Shown here piece by piece: positions 20,472 through 29,717 of a stretch of DNA of 64,000 nucleotides (position 1 is its first letter; every line of letters begins with the position of its first letter). The stretch comes from Sphaerosporella brunnea. Its lineage: Eukaryota; Ascomycota; Pezizomycetes; Pezizales; Pyronemataceae. The notes under the pieces are model-generated. The model saw nothing but the letters and a program-made list of their open reading frames with translations. It had not been told where the DNA came from and searched no databases. The position numbers were made by a program, and so were the translations under genes. The DNA lies in contig VXIS01000079.1 of assembly GCA_008704415.1 (NCBI GenBank), forward strand, positions 62,001 to 126,000, in the 5' to 3' direction.

Positions 20472-22127
20472 TCACCAATAATAACTCTGCGATAGTTGAT
20501 CTTGCGGTTCCAGTTTCTTCTTCGGTTCCACCTTCTCCTCTTCCTCGGGAGCCTTTTGCACCAACCATTCTTGCTGTGGCGTAGTTGACCGAGTAATAGG
20601 TGGGAGGGAAGGGGCGCTGTCTTTCAGGCTGGAGGTGGAAGGTACATTCCCCTTCTTGCTCGGGCTCTCCCCGATACTCTTTCTGATCACCGGGTCCCCA
20701 AACTTTCCCCATGTGGCGATGCGACTGGGAGGAGACATCGGGCTGATCAGGGGCCTCTCCTCCTCATCATAATCGCCCTGATGCCCCCTACCCTGGCGGC
20801 TAACAGAGCCCACGGTCGAAAAGTCACCATGGACCATTGTCGATGTCGAAGAAACATCCGAGACGGCTCGGTATTCTCGCAGAGGAGGCGGCATGATGTT
20901 GCCAGAGAGTGATCCACTCCGCTCGTGTGAAGATGGCTTAGAGGCTGGCCCTGGTGTCTGTGGGAACTCGGAAGTTGGTATTGGTGGTGACAGGTGGGTG
21001 TACATTCTGTTGCGTCCAGCGATGGCTGGCAGAGTACCCGAGTTTTCGAAGTAGGCAGAAGTGGTTGGCGAAGCCGACGTACGCAGAGAGGCCGTGGAGC
21101 TAGGCGGAATTATCTGAACTCCTGGAGCATTTAGATGCGGCGGTATAGGCGGTACTGAATCCGAATCTAATGGTACGGGGCTGAACTGCCCGAATCCAGG
21201 TGTTGCAGGCGTCTGCGGAAGCTGATGGAAGTTCCCAACTCCAGGTGGTGGCATTTTGACTCCTGTTCCCATCAAGCCCGGTGTTTCGGGAGTTCGTATC
21301 CCCAGCCCGCCTTCACCCAAATCGCCTGGTCCGCTTGCCACACGTGAATATGCGCTACCCTGAAAAGACGCACCCTTGGCTTTTTGCGCTCGTCGTGCAT
21401 CGCTCCGCCGTTGCATATAGAAGCATGCCCCCCACGTTGCAGCCACTACTACACTGAGGACACCCACGGTGCTTCCAGCGACTACTTTGATATCGAGTGA
21501 GCGGGACATCTCTGACTCTACTTCGACCTTGCTTATTGTTGGCTGCACCGTCGCTGTCATAGTCACCCATGTAATTTGCGTCCAAAGTCCCTTTGGTTCG
21601 GGAAAGGTGGCTGTCGGAGGAACAGTTGTAAACCTGGTTGTAGTGGTGATATAAATGGTGGCCGTGCTTGTGTATTTTGTCTCCGTTCTCGTTAATTTGA
21701 CTCCCGTGGAGACAACTGTCGTAATTGTCGAATCAGTCGCATTAGCGCCCGACGCTTCCTGTCTCTTTTCTTGCTCTTTGTGTGGGTTCAAAGTTGGCCC
21801 CGCAGTTGTCGTGATAGTCATCGTATGGGTTCTTATTGGGGTTGTAAGAGACCCGGTGCGGGATCGGACTGGTATCCCAGTGGTCGTAATCACTTGGGTC
21901 GACGTCCTCTCCAGAATCAAGGCGGTAGATACTGTAACAGTTGTATAGCTCGTCCAGTACACCAGCTGCAAAGTTTGCGTTTCCAGAGGTTCCGGGGCCC
22001 TCGGTTCGAGCCTGGCAAGTGCTGACGGTGATGTTGTTGCCATCGGAATTGCGATAGCTGAACTCGCGAATGGGTTGCACAAACCCACCAGGGCCAGGAG
22101 CAACGCTCTTCTCTTCGACCTCGTCAT
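20472..22127 (-). CDS. Secreted-type Ser/Thr-rich single-pass membrane protein (sensor-like)
   Basis: This intronless 551-residue protein has an N-terminal signal peptide (basic MTRSKRR, hydrophobic LLLALVGL, small residues to about 26). A Thr/Ser/Val-rich ectodomain of about 180 residues follows, with repeated TTxTxT strings likely to be O-mannosylated. A transmembrane segment lies at residues about 213-238 (IKVVAGSTVGVLSVVVAATW) and a basic stop-transfer (QRRSDARRAQK) comes next. The cytosolic tail of about 310 residues is Pro/Ser-rich, with repeated TPxTPG-like motifs (TPETPGLMG, PQTPATPGF, PQTPGPA). The layout is that of fungal cell-wall stress sensors and of mucin-like proteins, but no WSC Cys domain is present, so the sensor role is only inferred. 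Confidence 0.8.
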   Translation of the reverse strand: MTRSKRRALLLALVGLCNPFASSAIAIPMATTSPSALARLEPRAPEPLETQTLQLVYWTSYTTVTVSTALILERTSTQVITTTGIPVRSRTGSLTTPIRTHTMTITTTAGPTLNPHKEQEKRQEASGANATDSTITTVVSTGVKLTRTETKYTSTATIYITTTTRFTTVPPTATFPEPKGLWTQITWVTMTATVQPTISKVEVESEMSRSLDIKVVAGSTVGVLSVVVAATWGACFYMQRRSDARRAQKAKGASFQGSAYSRVASGPGDLGEGGLGIRTPETPGLMGTGVKMPPPGVGNFHQLPQTPATPGFGQFSPVPLDSDSVPPIPPHLNAPGVQIIPPSSTASLRTSASPTTSAYFENSGTLPAIAGRNRMYTHLSPPIPTSEFPQTPGPASKPSSHERSGSLSGNIMPPPLREYRAVSDVSSTSTMVHGDFSTVGSVSRQGRGHQGDYDEEERPLISPMSPPSRIATWGKFGDPVIRKSIGESPSKKGNVPSTSSLKDSAPSLPPITRSTTPQQEWLVQKAPEEEEKVEPKKKLEPQDQLSQSYYW

Positions 22128-23374
22128 GATACGCAGTTGTTTGAGTGGGTGCCAGTCGGTGTTCGAAGCTCCAAACGCTGTCCGCTCGCGGCGGGCGAAT
22201 CGAAAAACAAGACACGTAGGGCCACAAAGACGGTGATCATAAGGGTGTTGAGCGGCACAGGGAGAAAAAGGTGGAGTTGTATGCGTGTAGGCTGGTTGGC
22301 CGGGGGAAAAAAAGCAAGCTGGACCAGCCGCAGCAAGTTGACTCGCAAGCGATACTCCGGGTGCATGCTACCTACAGCGTCACACCCACCGATATGTGTT
22401 TGCGCCTACGTATGGTGTCGGGGTTGCTGGTGATTGGCCGTGGGGCTGGAAGCGGATCGTTTGATTGGTTTCTGACAGCTCACGACAGCCCACATCCCTG
22501 GCTGTGGGAGCACGATGGCGTTTATTCTGCGATTCCTGCCGACTGTGCAGCAGCCATTGCTAGGCATCAGGATGGCCAGAACATCATCGAGATGGATATG
22601 AGGAGTAGGGTTGCTGACTGTGGTTCTTTGGTACATTAGGTACTCCACTCAAGTGTGCACTCTCGTTACGTTCAGGTATGTATAAAAGACTCGGCTCGCT
22701 GTTCGCTTGGGCAGCCGAAGCTATCATAGTGTCAGCTCAAATTTAAAAGCCGAGAAGCAGTTACCTAATCTTCCGTCTGCTCGGCCGTCCGCTCAGCTTT
22801 CGCCATGCGCCTCACCGCTAAAAAAAAAGGGCTTTTGACGATGCAGCTGTTGCTGCCTCTTGCCACAAGTTACCGGGTTTGTGCTCCTATTCATTGAGAG
22901 GGCTGCCGTTACGCGAGCCTACGAGGAAACTCCGCCGTTGTGATTGCTCCCAGGTTGCAACATTCCAGGAGGATCTCTTTGGCAGGTCGAGAATGGCATT
23001 GAAAAGGAACTTCCCGCGTGGGCTGAACACGAAAAGCTGATCTTACTTCAAACCTCCGCGCTTTGAATTGCCACCCAAAGGGTGGTTGGTTCTGAACTTT
23101 GGGACCCGCGCCACGTCAAGTCCCAGAAGGGTTCTGACCCGGTTGTCATCAAAAGGAGGTTCTGCTGAGGGAACTGTGATGTCACACGAAGTTGAGAGCA
23201 GCAGGAGATATGCCGACAGTGACGCAACACTATGACCTGCAACAAGCCACAGCAACAGCGACACCCAGAAAAACAGCAGGAGGAAAGTGACAAGGGAGCG
23301 CAAACTGTAAAACCTATGTACGGTGTTCAAAAATATCAGGCGGATCGCAGTCAAGCCATAGAAGTCTGCGACCA
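22128..23374. other. Intergenic region next to the transposase relic
   Basis: This is 1.25 kb without a supported gene. The half near 22127 is the likely promoter of the membrane-protein gene. The half near 23050-23370 continues the frame region beyond the transposase C-terminus without identifiable motifs. Confidence 0.35.
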
Positions 23375-24265
23375 ATTACAACAGCTATGACAATTTGTGA
23401 GAAACACTGCTGCAAGAACCCAAGCCCCAATTGGTGGCAAGCTTAGCTTCATCTCAAGCTTCATATTTAATCGTCCAAAGAGCTGCGATACCTTTCCAAA
23501 ACCCCACTCCACACTCTGCCTGTGTTGGGTCATCTCTTCATTGAATACCACTGCTAGTCGCTCCAATGGCTATTGATGCCGTCCTCGCATCGTGTACGGT
23601 GCTAGAATACCTGACTCTACAAACATACAGCATCGCCATAGAGATAGACTAATTCCCCGGCAGTATTCTTTGCGTCCGGTAACAGATGCTTCTCTGCAAT
23701 CAGTGATAAACGATAGATCGACCAGTCATTACGACTACCTTCCCATGGCCCAGCAAAAGAACTCATCAACCCATCAGGTGTGACAATCCCTTGAAAAACA
23801 AGGCCGTGATGCTTCTTGTAGCCACTATATAATGGTCTCTGTGGGGCGGTACGCTTCAAGTTGTCGGGTCGACAGATAACTATAAACGTTCCGTCGATGA
23901 AGCCCCATCTCTTGCCGGAGGGTTCTCCTTTGCTCGCAACACGCTCGCAATACATTGTGAATGTCTGCGGTGTCAGACGTGCGGAATCCCAGGATAATCG
24001 TGCGCCGTATCGTTCGTAGAGATGGATCGTAACGTCATTAAAGGCAGTACTCAGCCATCCTCTCTCATGGCCAAAGACACCCATGCAATTTTTGAATGGT
24101 CGTGGCCAGGACAGGCGATAGAGAGCAAGACATAGAGCAGTTGTTGGAGACTCGGTAACGCCACCGAAAATGGCTCGGAATTTCGAAAATCTCAGCTATT
24201 TCTTTGATCTGACCCTTGGAAAATCGCAAAAATTCTCTACACCAACTATCTGTCTTTGCCTCTAG
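23375..24265 (-). pseudogene. Degenerate PIF/Harbinger-type (DDE_Tnp_4) transposase
   Basis: This is a broken copy of a plant/fungal Harbinger-like transposase. In order on the minus strand: RFSKGQIKEIAEIFEIP (helical N-terminus), then after a one-base frame change near 24160-24175 GGVTESPTTALCLALYRLSW and MGVFGHERGWLSTAFNDVTI, then the catalytic core RWGFIDGTFIVICRP (first Asp), and QRPLYSGYKKHHGLVFQGIV followed by LYGD (second Asp region). A stop at 23617 ends this frame. The C-terminal block SVEWGFGKVSQLFGRL (the catalytic Glu) is found further on at about 23490-23540 in another frame. At least one frameshift and one stop make it inactive. No terminal repeats were identified. Confidence 0.85.
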
Positions 24266-25756
24266 ACAAAATGACACATGTCTGTAAGGAATTTTTCGCT
24301 TTCGAGGCCATTCTTTTGCGATGCGTGTAGGTAGGTCCATGGCACAATAGTGTTGTTGACAGTGCAGCTTGACGTGCATGGTGGAGGAGGAGAAACTTGC
24401 GTGCAGTCTCATCCACTGCGAGAAATGCGAGATTTGTTGCTCCATGCGTACCGTGCCAGTGAGGCTGACACCGCCACTTTCAGCCACCTAATTTAAGTTT
24501 TTTCCTCCCCACCCACTCGCCATCGCCTTCCCTCACTCCCATGCCATGAGGTCACCACGCCAATGAGAGCTTCGTTGACCCCAGAGTTCCGTCGCAAGGT
24601 GACAGCACTTTTGAAGTGCTGTCACCCCGGGTCACAGCACCCATCCAGACTGCTTTGGACATAACGCAACACGTTCAGAACCCTCAAAGTGCGAGCTGTC
24701 TTTGATGCGTGTGCGGGATCGGATGCAACAAAAAGAACTGTGAGACATCAAGCGGGCCACACGACCAGCTGCAAGTATGTACTCGAAGTTTCGAATCGTC
24801 AGAATAAAATCCGCATAACGCAGACTGCATAAGCCATCCTTCGACAGCAGAAAACGACAGCGGCACTCGGCTGACGCAGATAGGAAGGGTAGATACCGTA
24901 CGTAACTCCTTTTCCTAGTTATCGTAAGACTTCGTAATCCGGACAGTGCATCGCTATGTACTCGAGTACAGGATCGTAATGTGCATTCCACCATCAGCAT
25001 CCTTCTCGGTAATTCCGCCTCACGTACTGAAATCACGACATCGGCTCCGTTGACGGTTCATTGATTTTCCACGAAAAGCGTGACGGCTCATGGAAATGCC
25101 TAGCCTACTAGGTATTCCGTTTAGCTAACAGCCTCAAAATATGTAGGAACTCGTATTCCACCGAGGGATCCGCGAATTCTCTGAATGCCTCATGAGGCCA
25201 TCTTTCTAGCTGGAGCTTTGAAAATGGGTCGTTTCTCATAATATCAGAAGCTCTCTCAACCGTTACATCTAACATAAAGAGCGGTTTTCTAAGTCCTCGA
25301 CTGTTGATCTCGGGAGTTAGTAACATCTGGCGAGTGACAATTCAATATTCCAATCTCCCGCAATTCTTAGGCGTCCTTGAACCGTTAGACGACAGTCCAT
25401 TTCACGGCAATCGGTGTTCCCGGCCCAAGTTGGCAAGTTACAACCACCAGAGACGGGATAAGTTTTCCCGACCCCGACGTGCCAAAACGGCAGATCCCCA
25501 GGCACCGACCCCGACGTTTTAACTTCCCGCGTATGGCCGCCCGACCGATTGATCGGTAAACGCTGTAAATCGCATCTCTACCTTCCTCGTCACAATCTCA
25601 AATGACGTTGTCATGATGGCCGCCTCCGCGGTACGGGCGGACACCAGCCCGGCTGCCGCCGCAGGGTGTTAAATACCACTCTCTTTCACGGCAGGGGAAC
25701 GGTAATTCACTCCCCAGTGCTCCTCGCTCCTCCAGTACATCCGGCGGAAAACGAAT
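24266..25756. other. Intergenic region around a transposon relic
   Basis: This is 1.5 kb without a supported gene. It holds a 27-base palindrome (listed separately). One minus-strand frame at 25108-25326 reads LRKPLFMLDVTVERASDIMR and could be a further decayed fragment. Confidence 0.3.
24599..24625. repeat. Perfect 12-bp inverted repeat, 3-base spacer
   Basis: The sequence gtgacagcactt-ttg-aagtgctgtcac is a perfect hairpin. It lies about 330 bases upstream of the transposase relic. It could be a transposon end, a protein-binding palindrome or a hairpin terminator; the sequence does not decide. Confidence 0.8.
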
Positions 25757-26322
25757 ATGCAGTTCACATCCTTCGGCACAATCTTTCTGACGGCACTTTT
25801 TGTGGCCGTTAAGGCAAATCCCGTGTTTGTTCTCTCCCGAGCCTTGGTTGATGATGGAACCAGTGCTGATTGATGTTCAGTACATACCCTGCCGCCGAAG
25901 CCTTTGGTCCCCAAGCGGCCTCGCCCGAGCATCGAGATGTTGATGCCTATAGAAATGACATGAGGCGTCGACAGTACGGCGGCTATGATAATGGCGGGTA
26001 TGGTGGACGTGGAGGATATGGCGGCGATGGTGGTGGACATGGAGGAAACGGTGGTTATGGTGGTGAAAATGGAGGCCACGGCGGTTATGGTGGTCATGGT
26101 GGATATGGCGACGGTGGTGGTGGATATGGAGGATATGGTGGCTATGGTGGCCATGGTGGCTATGGTGGCTATGGTGGCTATGGTGAACATGGAGGTTACG
26201 GCGGCGGCTGGCATGGAGGACACGGACGTGAAGCTGCTGAAGAAAAAGCTCCTGTATGGACCTCTACTAGGGCCAGTTCTTGGATCACTACTGTACCTAC
26301 GGATGCGGCGGAGGCTGAATAA
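25757..26322 (+). CDS. Secreted Gly/Tyr/His-rich repeat protein
   Basis: This is a predicted 169-residue secreted protein from exons 25757-25824 and 25881-26322 (intron 25825-25880, GTTTGT donor, gttcag acceptor). Exon 1 encodes a clear signal peptide (MQFTSFGTIFLTALFVAVKA). The mature part has a short charged segment ending in a possible Kex2-type site (MRRRQ). About 85 residues of GGYGG, GGHGG and GGYGGH repeats follow, and a short tail (VWTSTRASSWITTVPTDAAE). No Cys is present in the repeat. Such proteins occur as cell-wall or extracellular matrix components or as effector-like secreted proteins; which applies here is unknown. The repeat DNA (ggtggctatggt units) is prone to length change. 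Confidence 0.72.
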
Positions 26323-26793
26323 GTGGTCTGGCGTTTTTAGTTCGACTTCCTTCTTTCTTGTTTTGAGATGATTTGATATGCAGTTCTGATGCTTGTATAA
26401 TCAGTTATTTGGCAATTGTAGGTTGTTTTGGGGCTCGGAGCAGTGAAGGACAGAGCTGTGCACGCCTCACTATTTCTGAGTACAAATACACACTCTCACA
26501 CTGCCTGCTATCACCTGCAGCCAGCCGGAAATTACATCCACCCGCAGCCGCGCTCCTTTGGACCCATGAGTCTCTCAACCAATTGCCGTCTAATACGCAA
26601 TTTTTTTCAGATAACAACGTTCACCATCCAACAAAAAAGATACGTGTGAAGCCTGCATTAACCAATCTGCCCCTCCGCCCCTCCGCACCTCCGTCCACTA
26701 CAGCCCCTCCCCCTTCCCTCCAAGCAACATCAACATCAACATCTCCATCCCCACCCCCACCCCCCCCTCTCTCTTCCCAACCACAAAACGCAA
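26323..26793. other. Intergenic region, C-rich
   Basis: This is the 3' side of the glycine-rich gene and the downstream side of the small minus-strand ORF. It contains a strongly pyrimidine-rich tract at about 26665-26780. No gene was seen. Confidence 0.35.
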
Positions 26794-26970
26794 CTACATA
26801 TTTAACCGAAAATGTTCCAGACCCATAACTTTCGCCCCCGGTTTCTGTTTCGGCTGGATATCAGCCGGCGCCGGTTTCGAAGTGTTGGAGCTCGAACTCG
26901 AAACCAGCGGCGTCGAGGAGTCGGTAGATGTACGGCCCGTGCTCGTGGTTTTTGAGGATGAGGAGGGCAT
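26794..26970 (-). CDS. Small Ser/Thr-rich protein, 58 residues
   Basis: On the minus strand the ATG at 26970 opens MPSSSSKTTSTGRTSTDSST, followed by a Ser-rich stretch, KPAPADIQPKQKPGAKVMGL and EHFRLNM, then a stop at 26794. It is supported by a TATA-like box about 150 bases upstream (27127-27121). The more basic, conserved-looking C-terminal third (PKQKPGAKVMGLEHFRLNM) looks like an unnamed conserved motif, but this cannot be checked here. A longer frame exists in a second register (reading HGPYIYRLLDAAGFEFEL) without a good start. It may be coding instead. Confidence 0.4.
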   Translation of the reverse strand: MPSSSSKTTSTGRTSTDSSTPLVSSSSSNTSKPAPADIQPKQKPGAKVMGLEHFRLNM

Positions 26971-27120
26971 CGTGGGTAGGTTCTTGGGGTCTAAGTATAA
27001 GGGGGTTGGTTGGTCGTGGTTTCTTTGTAGAGTGCAATTGATTGAACCGAATCGTGGCTTGAGGTGATGGATTTTGCTTGTCGGATGCTGGCTGCTTCTT
27101 GCAGAGATGGATTGGGGGGA

Positions 27121-27127
27121 TTTTATA
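27121..27127 (-). promoter_or_regulatory. TATA-like box
   Basis: The minus strand reads tgtataaaatccc. Placement about 150 bases before the small Ser-rich ORF start fits a fungal core promoter with a long leader. Confidence 0.4.
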
Positions 27128-27381
27128 CACAGAGTGGCTCAGTGAGGGCTCGTACTCATAGATGATGGCTGTTTACGTATCGAATCAACTACCTAGCACG
27201 TACGCCTTACGCCTTGTCTTTTACCCCATCGACAACATCAATAATGCCAAAGGCAACTACTCCCAGCCATAGCCATGCGCAGCAAGGCACACCAATCACA
27301 ACCCCTCACTCACTCACTCGTACCGCCTAGCTAGCTCCTTGCCCAGCATTATCAGTGACTCAATCAAAATCCTGGTTAGAC

Positions 27382-27589
27382 TACTATCGTGTGGCCCCCA
27401 ATGTCGTTTTCTGCCCAGTGTCGCGCTGAAAAGTACGCTGGCTGGCTGAGAAATACGCGGGCAGCTCTGGCGAGGATCTGGCGCCGCAACCACCACCCCG
27501 CAACGTTGCCATGCGTATTTCTGAGCCAGCCAGCGTACTTTTCAGCGCGACACTGGGCAGAAAACGACATTGGGGGCCACGCGATAGTA
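27382..27589. mobile_element. MITE with 75-bp terminal inverted repeats, TA target duplication
   Basis: This is a 204-bp foldback element at 27384-27587 flanked by TA (27382-27383 and 27588-27589). The left arm 27384-27458 starts CTATCGTGTGGCCCCCAATG, and the right arm 27513-27587 is its reverse complement with only a few mismatches. A 54-bp loop lies between. There is no coding capacity. TA duplication and long repeats indicate a non-autonomous Tc1/mariner-pogo-type element. High arm identity suggests recent activity. Confidence 0.9.
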
Positions 27590-28106
27590 TACGAACAAAA
27601 CTCGCATTAGAGCTCGCGATCGAGTCATGATCCCGGAATCACAAGCCAGCGCGGGTAAATTAAAAGCGACAGCTCGCTTGCGGATTTATGCTTACCCAGA
27701 GTTATACTTGAGTTGGCTTACAAAGTCGACGCCGTTTGTGAGTCACTTTGTCGACGTTGACATCTGGTATCGATCGCACTCATTGGGGCCCTACCTAACA
27801 TCTATTCATCGTGATGGCAAGCGTGGGGGTAACTTCTTAAGTAAGTACCTAGTATTCCGACAAGTCGAGAAAGACACTATCTACACCCTTCTTGACAGGT
27901 TCATGGTTAATCATCTTGGCTACGCGTCCCGAAGGACAGAAACTGCATCGGCAATGCACTGTAGAGAATAGGTATGTACGTATGTAGCTGCGTACACCTG
28001 TCTTCTGGAACCTTCTAAGTATGATCACCATGGTGACATGAAGATTAACGTACGGCGAGAGCAGTGTGGCCTAGAGACTGATATATAGCCAATGAATCTT
28101 CCAGAG
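27590..28106. other. Interval between two MITEs, no gene seen
   Basis: About 0.5 kb. A plus-strand open frame (27627-27971) has no recognisable motif and was not accepted. Confidence 0.3.
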
Positions 28107-28440
28107 TACCGTATTTTCGCGGTACGATGGGAATTGCCGGCGCCGAAGTCAATCTTTTCTAAGTAGCAAACGTACTATGTATGGAAACATGACGCCGCCG
28201 GCGAATCTTGATTGATGGCCAAGAGAGGCGGGCACTGGAGACGTCGCGGTACGACGGAGACACAAGGCGGCCGTGAGAATTAGAGTTGAGTACATAGTCC
28301 TCAACCATACCGCGCCCAGCCATTGTCGCCGTCACATAAGATTCGCCGGCGGCGTCATGTTTCCATACATAGTACGTTTGCTACTTAGAAAAGATTGACT
28401 TCGGCGCCGGCAATTCCCATCGTACCGCGAAAATACGGTA
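28107..28440. mobile_element. MITE with 101-bp terminal inverted repeats, TA target duplication
   Basis: This is a 330-bp foldback element at 28109-28438 flanked by TA on both sides. The arms 28109-28209 and 28338-28438 appear to be perfect reverse complements by eye and start CCGTATTTTCGCGGTACGAT. The first 18 bases of each arm can themselves fold (accg...cggt). The arms share no sequence with the 27.4 kb element or with the 2.2 kb pogo-like element, so this is a separate family. It is non-coding. Such arm identity implies a young insertion. Confidence 0.92.
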
Positions 28441-28988
28441 ATAGTGCCAAAAGTGCTTCATAGGCGGAATTAACACGAAGGTTTCAAACTTTAGGGGCTT
28501 CTCTAAACTAGATCAACTCTTCAGACACCAGCGTTTGTACTGCCACTGTTCCCGTAACTTAGGCAAACGACCCGAATCGTGGGCGAAAAATAGCATCCCA
28601 TCCAACAGTATTCATTGGCACGGACTCGGAGAGAGCGTAATAATTGATCTGGTCCGAATCTAACTACCAGATAGTGTGGGTTTTCCGGTCGCCATCACTA
28701 CCTACCTATTCGCGACAGCCCTTGCCAGCAGGGCCTGCTTTAGAAACTCCGAGCTTGGTGATATTTATTTTGTGGAGGGGAAAAGATGAATCATCCCCCC
28801 CCCCCCCCCAACCAAATAATTGACATACGAGACGAGCCAGCTCTTTAGGGCTCGAATAAAAAGTCGAATTCCAATTACCATCAAGAACTCTCCAGCCTCT
28901 CCTCCTCCCCGCCACCCTCATCCTTCTCCTTCTCGTTCTCCTCCAACTGTACCTCCACGCGGCCCTCTTCCAAATCGATATCCCTTAG
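28441..28988. other. Intergenic region with a C15 run
   Basis: No gene is supported. A run of 15 C lies at 28795-28809. A Pro/Ser-rich open frame at about 28880-28990 precedes the possible Cys exon described next. Confidence 0.3.
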
Positions 28989-29201
28989 AAACAGCAAAAG
29001 AAAGAACCATTCTGCATCCCAAACATCTGCCATATCTGTCGCAAAGTTGATCAGTCACTGGTGGGTGGACGAGTTTTTATACCATCGATTCCCGTTTACA
29101 TAGATCCAGCGTTTGCGTTGGCGTCGGAAGGAATCAAGCACACACGAGTCATCATCCACACGAACACTTCGCAATCAAAGCGCATTCAGGTGATGAAGTA
29201 G
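28989..29201 (+). CDS. Possible exon of an unrecognised Cys-containing protein
   Basis: After a possible acceptor (ccttag, 28983-28988) the plus strand is open for 70 codons to a stop at 29201. It reads KQQKKEPFCIPNICHICRKV, then GGRVFIPSIPVYIDPAFALA and SEGIKHTRVIIHTN. The C-x4-C-x2-C cluster could bind metal. A GTGATG donor at 29190 would end the exon in phase. No initiator exon could be joined with confidence. It may be a fragment of a mobile-element protein or a real small gene. Confidence 0.25.
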   Translation, partial: KQQKKEPFCIPNICHICRKVDQSLVGGRVFIPSIPVYIDPAFALASEGIKHTRVIIHTNTSQSKRIQVMK

Positions 29202-29717
29202 TACTAATAGCGGTAGTGTTACAATCCATCCCAGAGCCTGTCCATCATCCCACATTTTCCGCCACAAGTCTTCCCTCCGTTCCCTTCCACCCTTTCGTGA
29301 TCGGTCGTATCTGTCCTCCCATACCACTCCTCCCACCTCTTTCTATCACGCCATATCCTCCCGCTTATACAACACAACAAATAAAAAAACAAACACCAGC
29401 ATCGCAAACTCCACAACACCGATCCAACCCGAAGATAAAGCCCGAGGATATGGAAAGTCGCAAGCCAATGGACACACAATAAAAAACATACAAAACACAC
29501 AATAAAAAACAAATATCAATCAGGGTAAAATGAAGTAAAAAACTAAAAGTGAACGAAAAGATCGTATGCACAAAAGTAGGGCACCGATAATGACCGATAT
29601 CGACGCTGCGCTGCTGCGGCGTTGCTGTGCTGTGTTCAAATGGCGAATAAGGAGATTGAAGATGGGCTCCATCCCAACAATGGAAACACCTGCGCAGTTA
29701 GTCGTCGCATATCCCCA
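29202..29717. other. Intergenic region, downstream of the Red1-like gene
   Basis: This is A-rich, with two copies of cacacaataaaaaaca near 29472-29515. No gene was recognised. Confidence 0.35.

Noticed and set aside
25669..26223. Minus-strand Ile/Thr/Met-repeat frame opposite the glycine-rich gene
   Set aside because: It is the antisense image of the GGYGG repeat; the plus strand has the signal peptide and intron.
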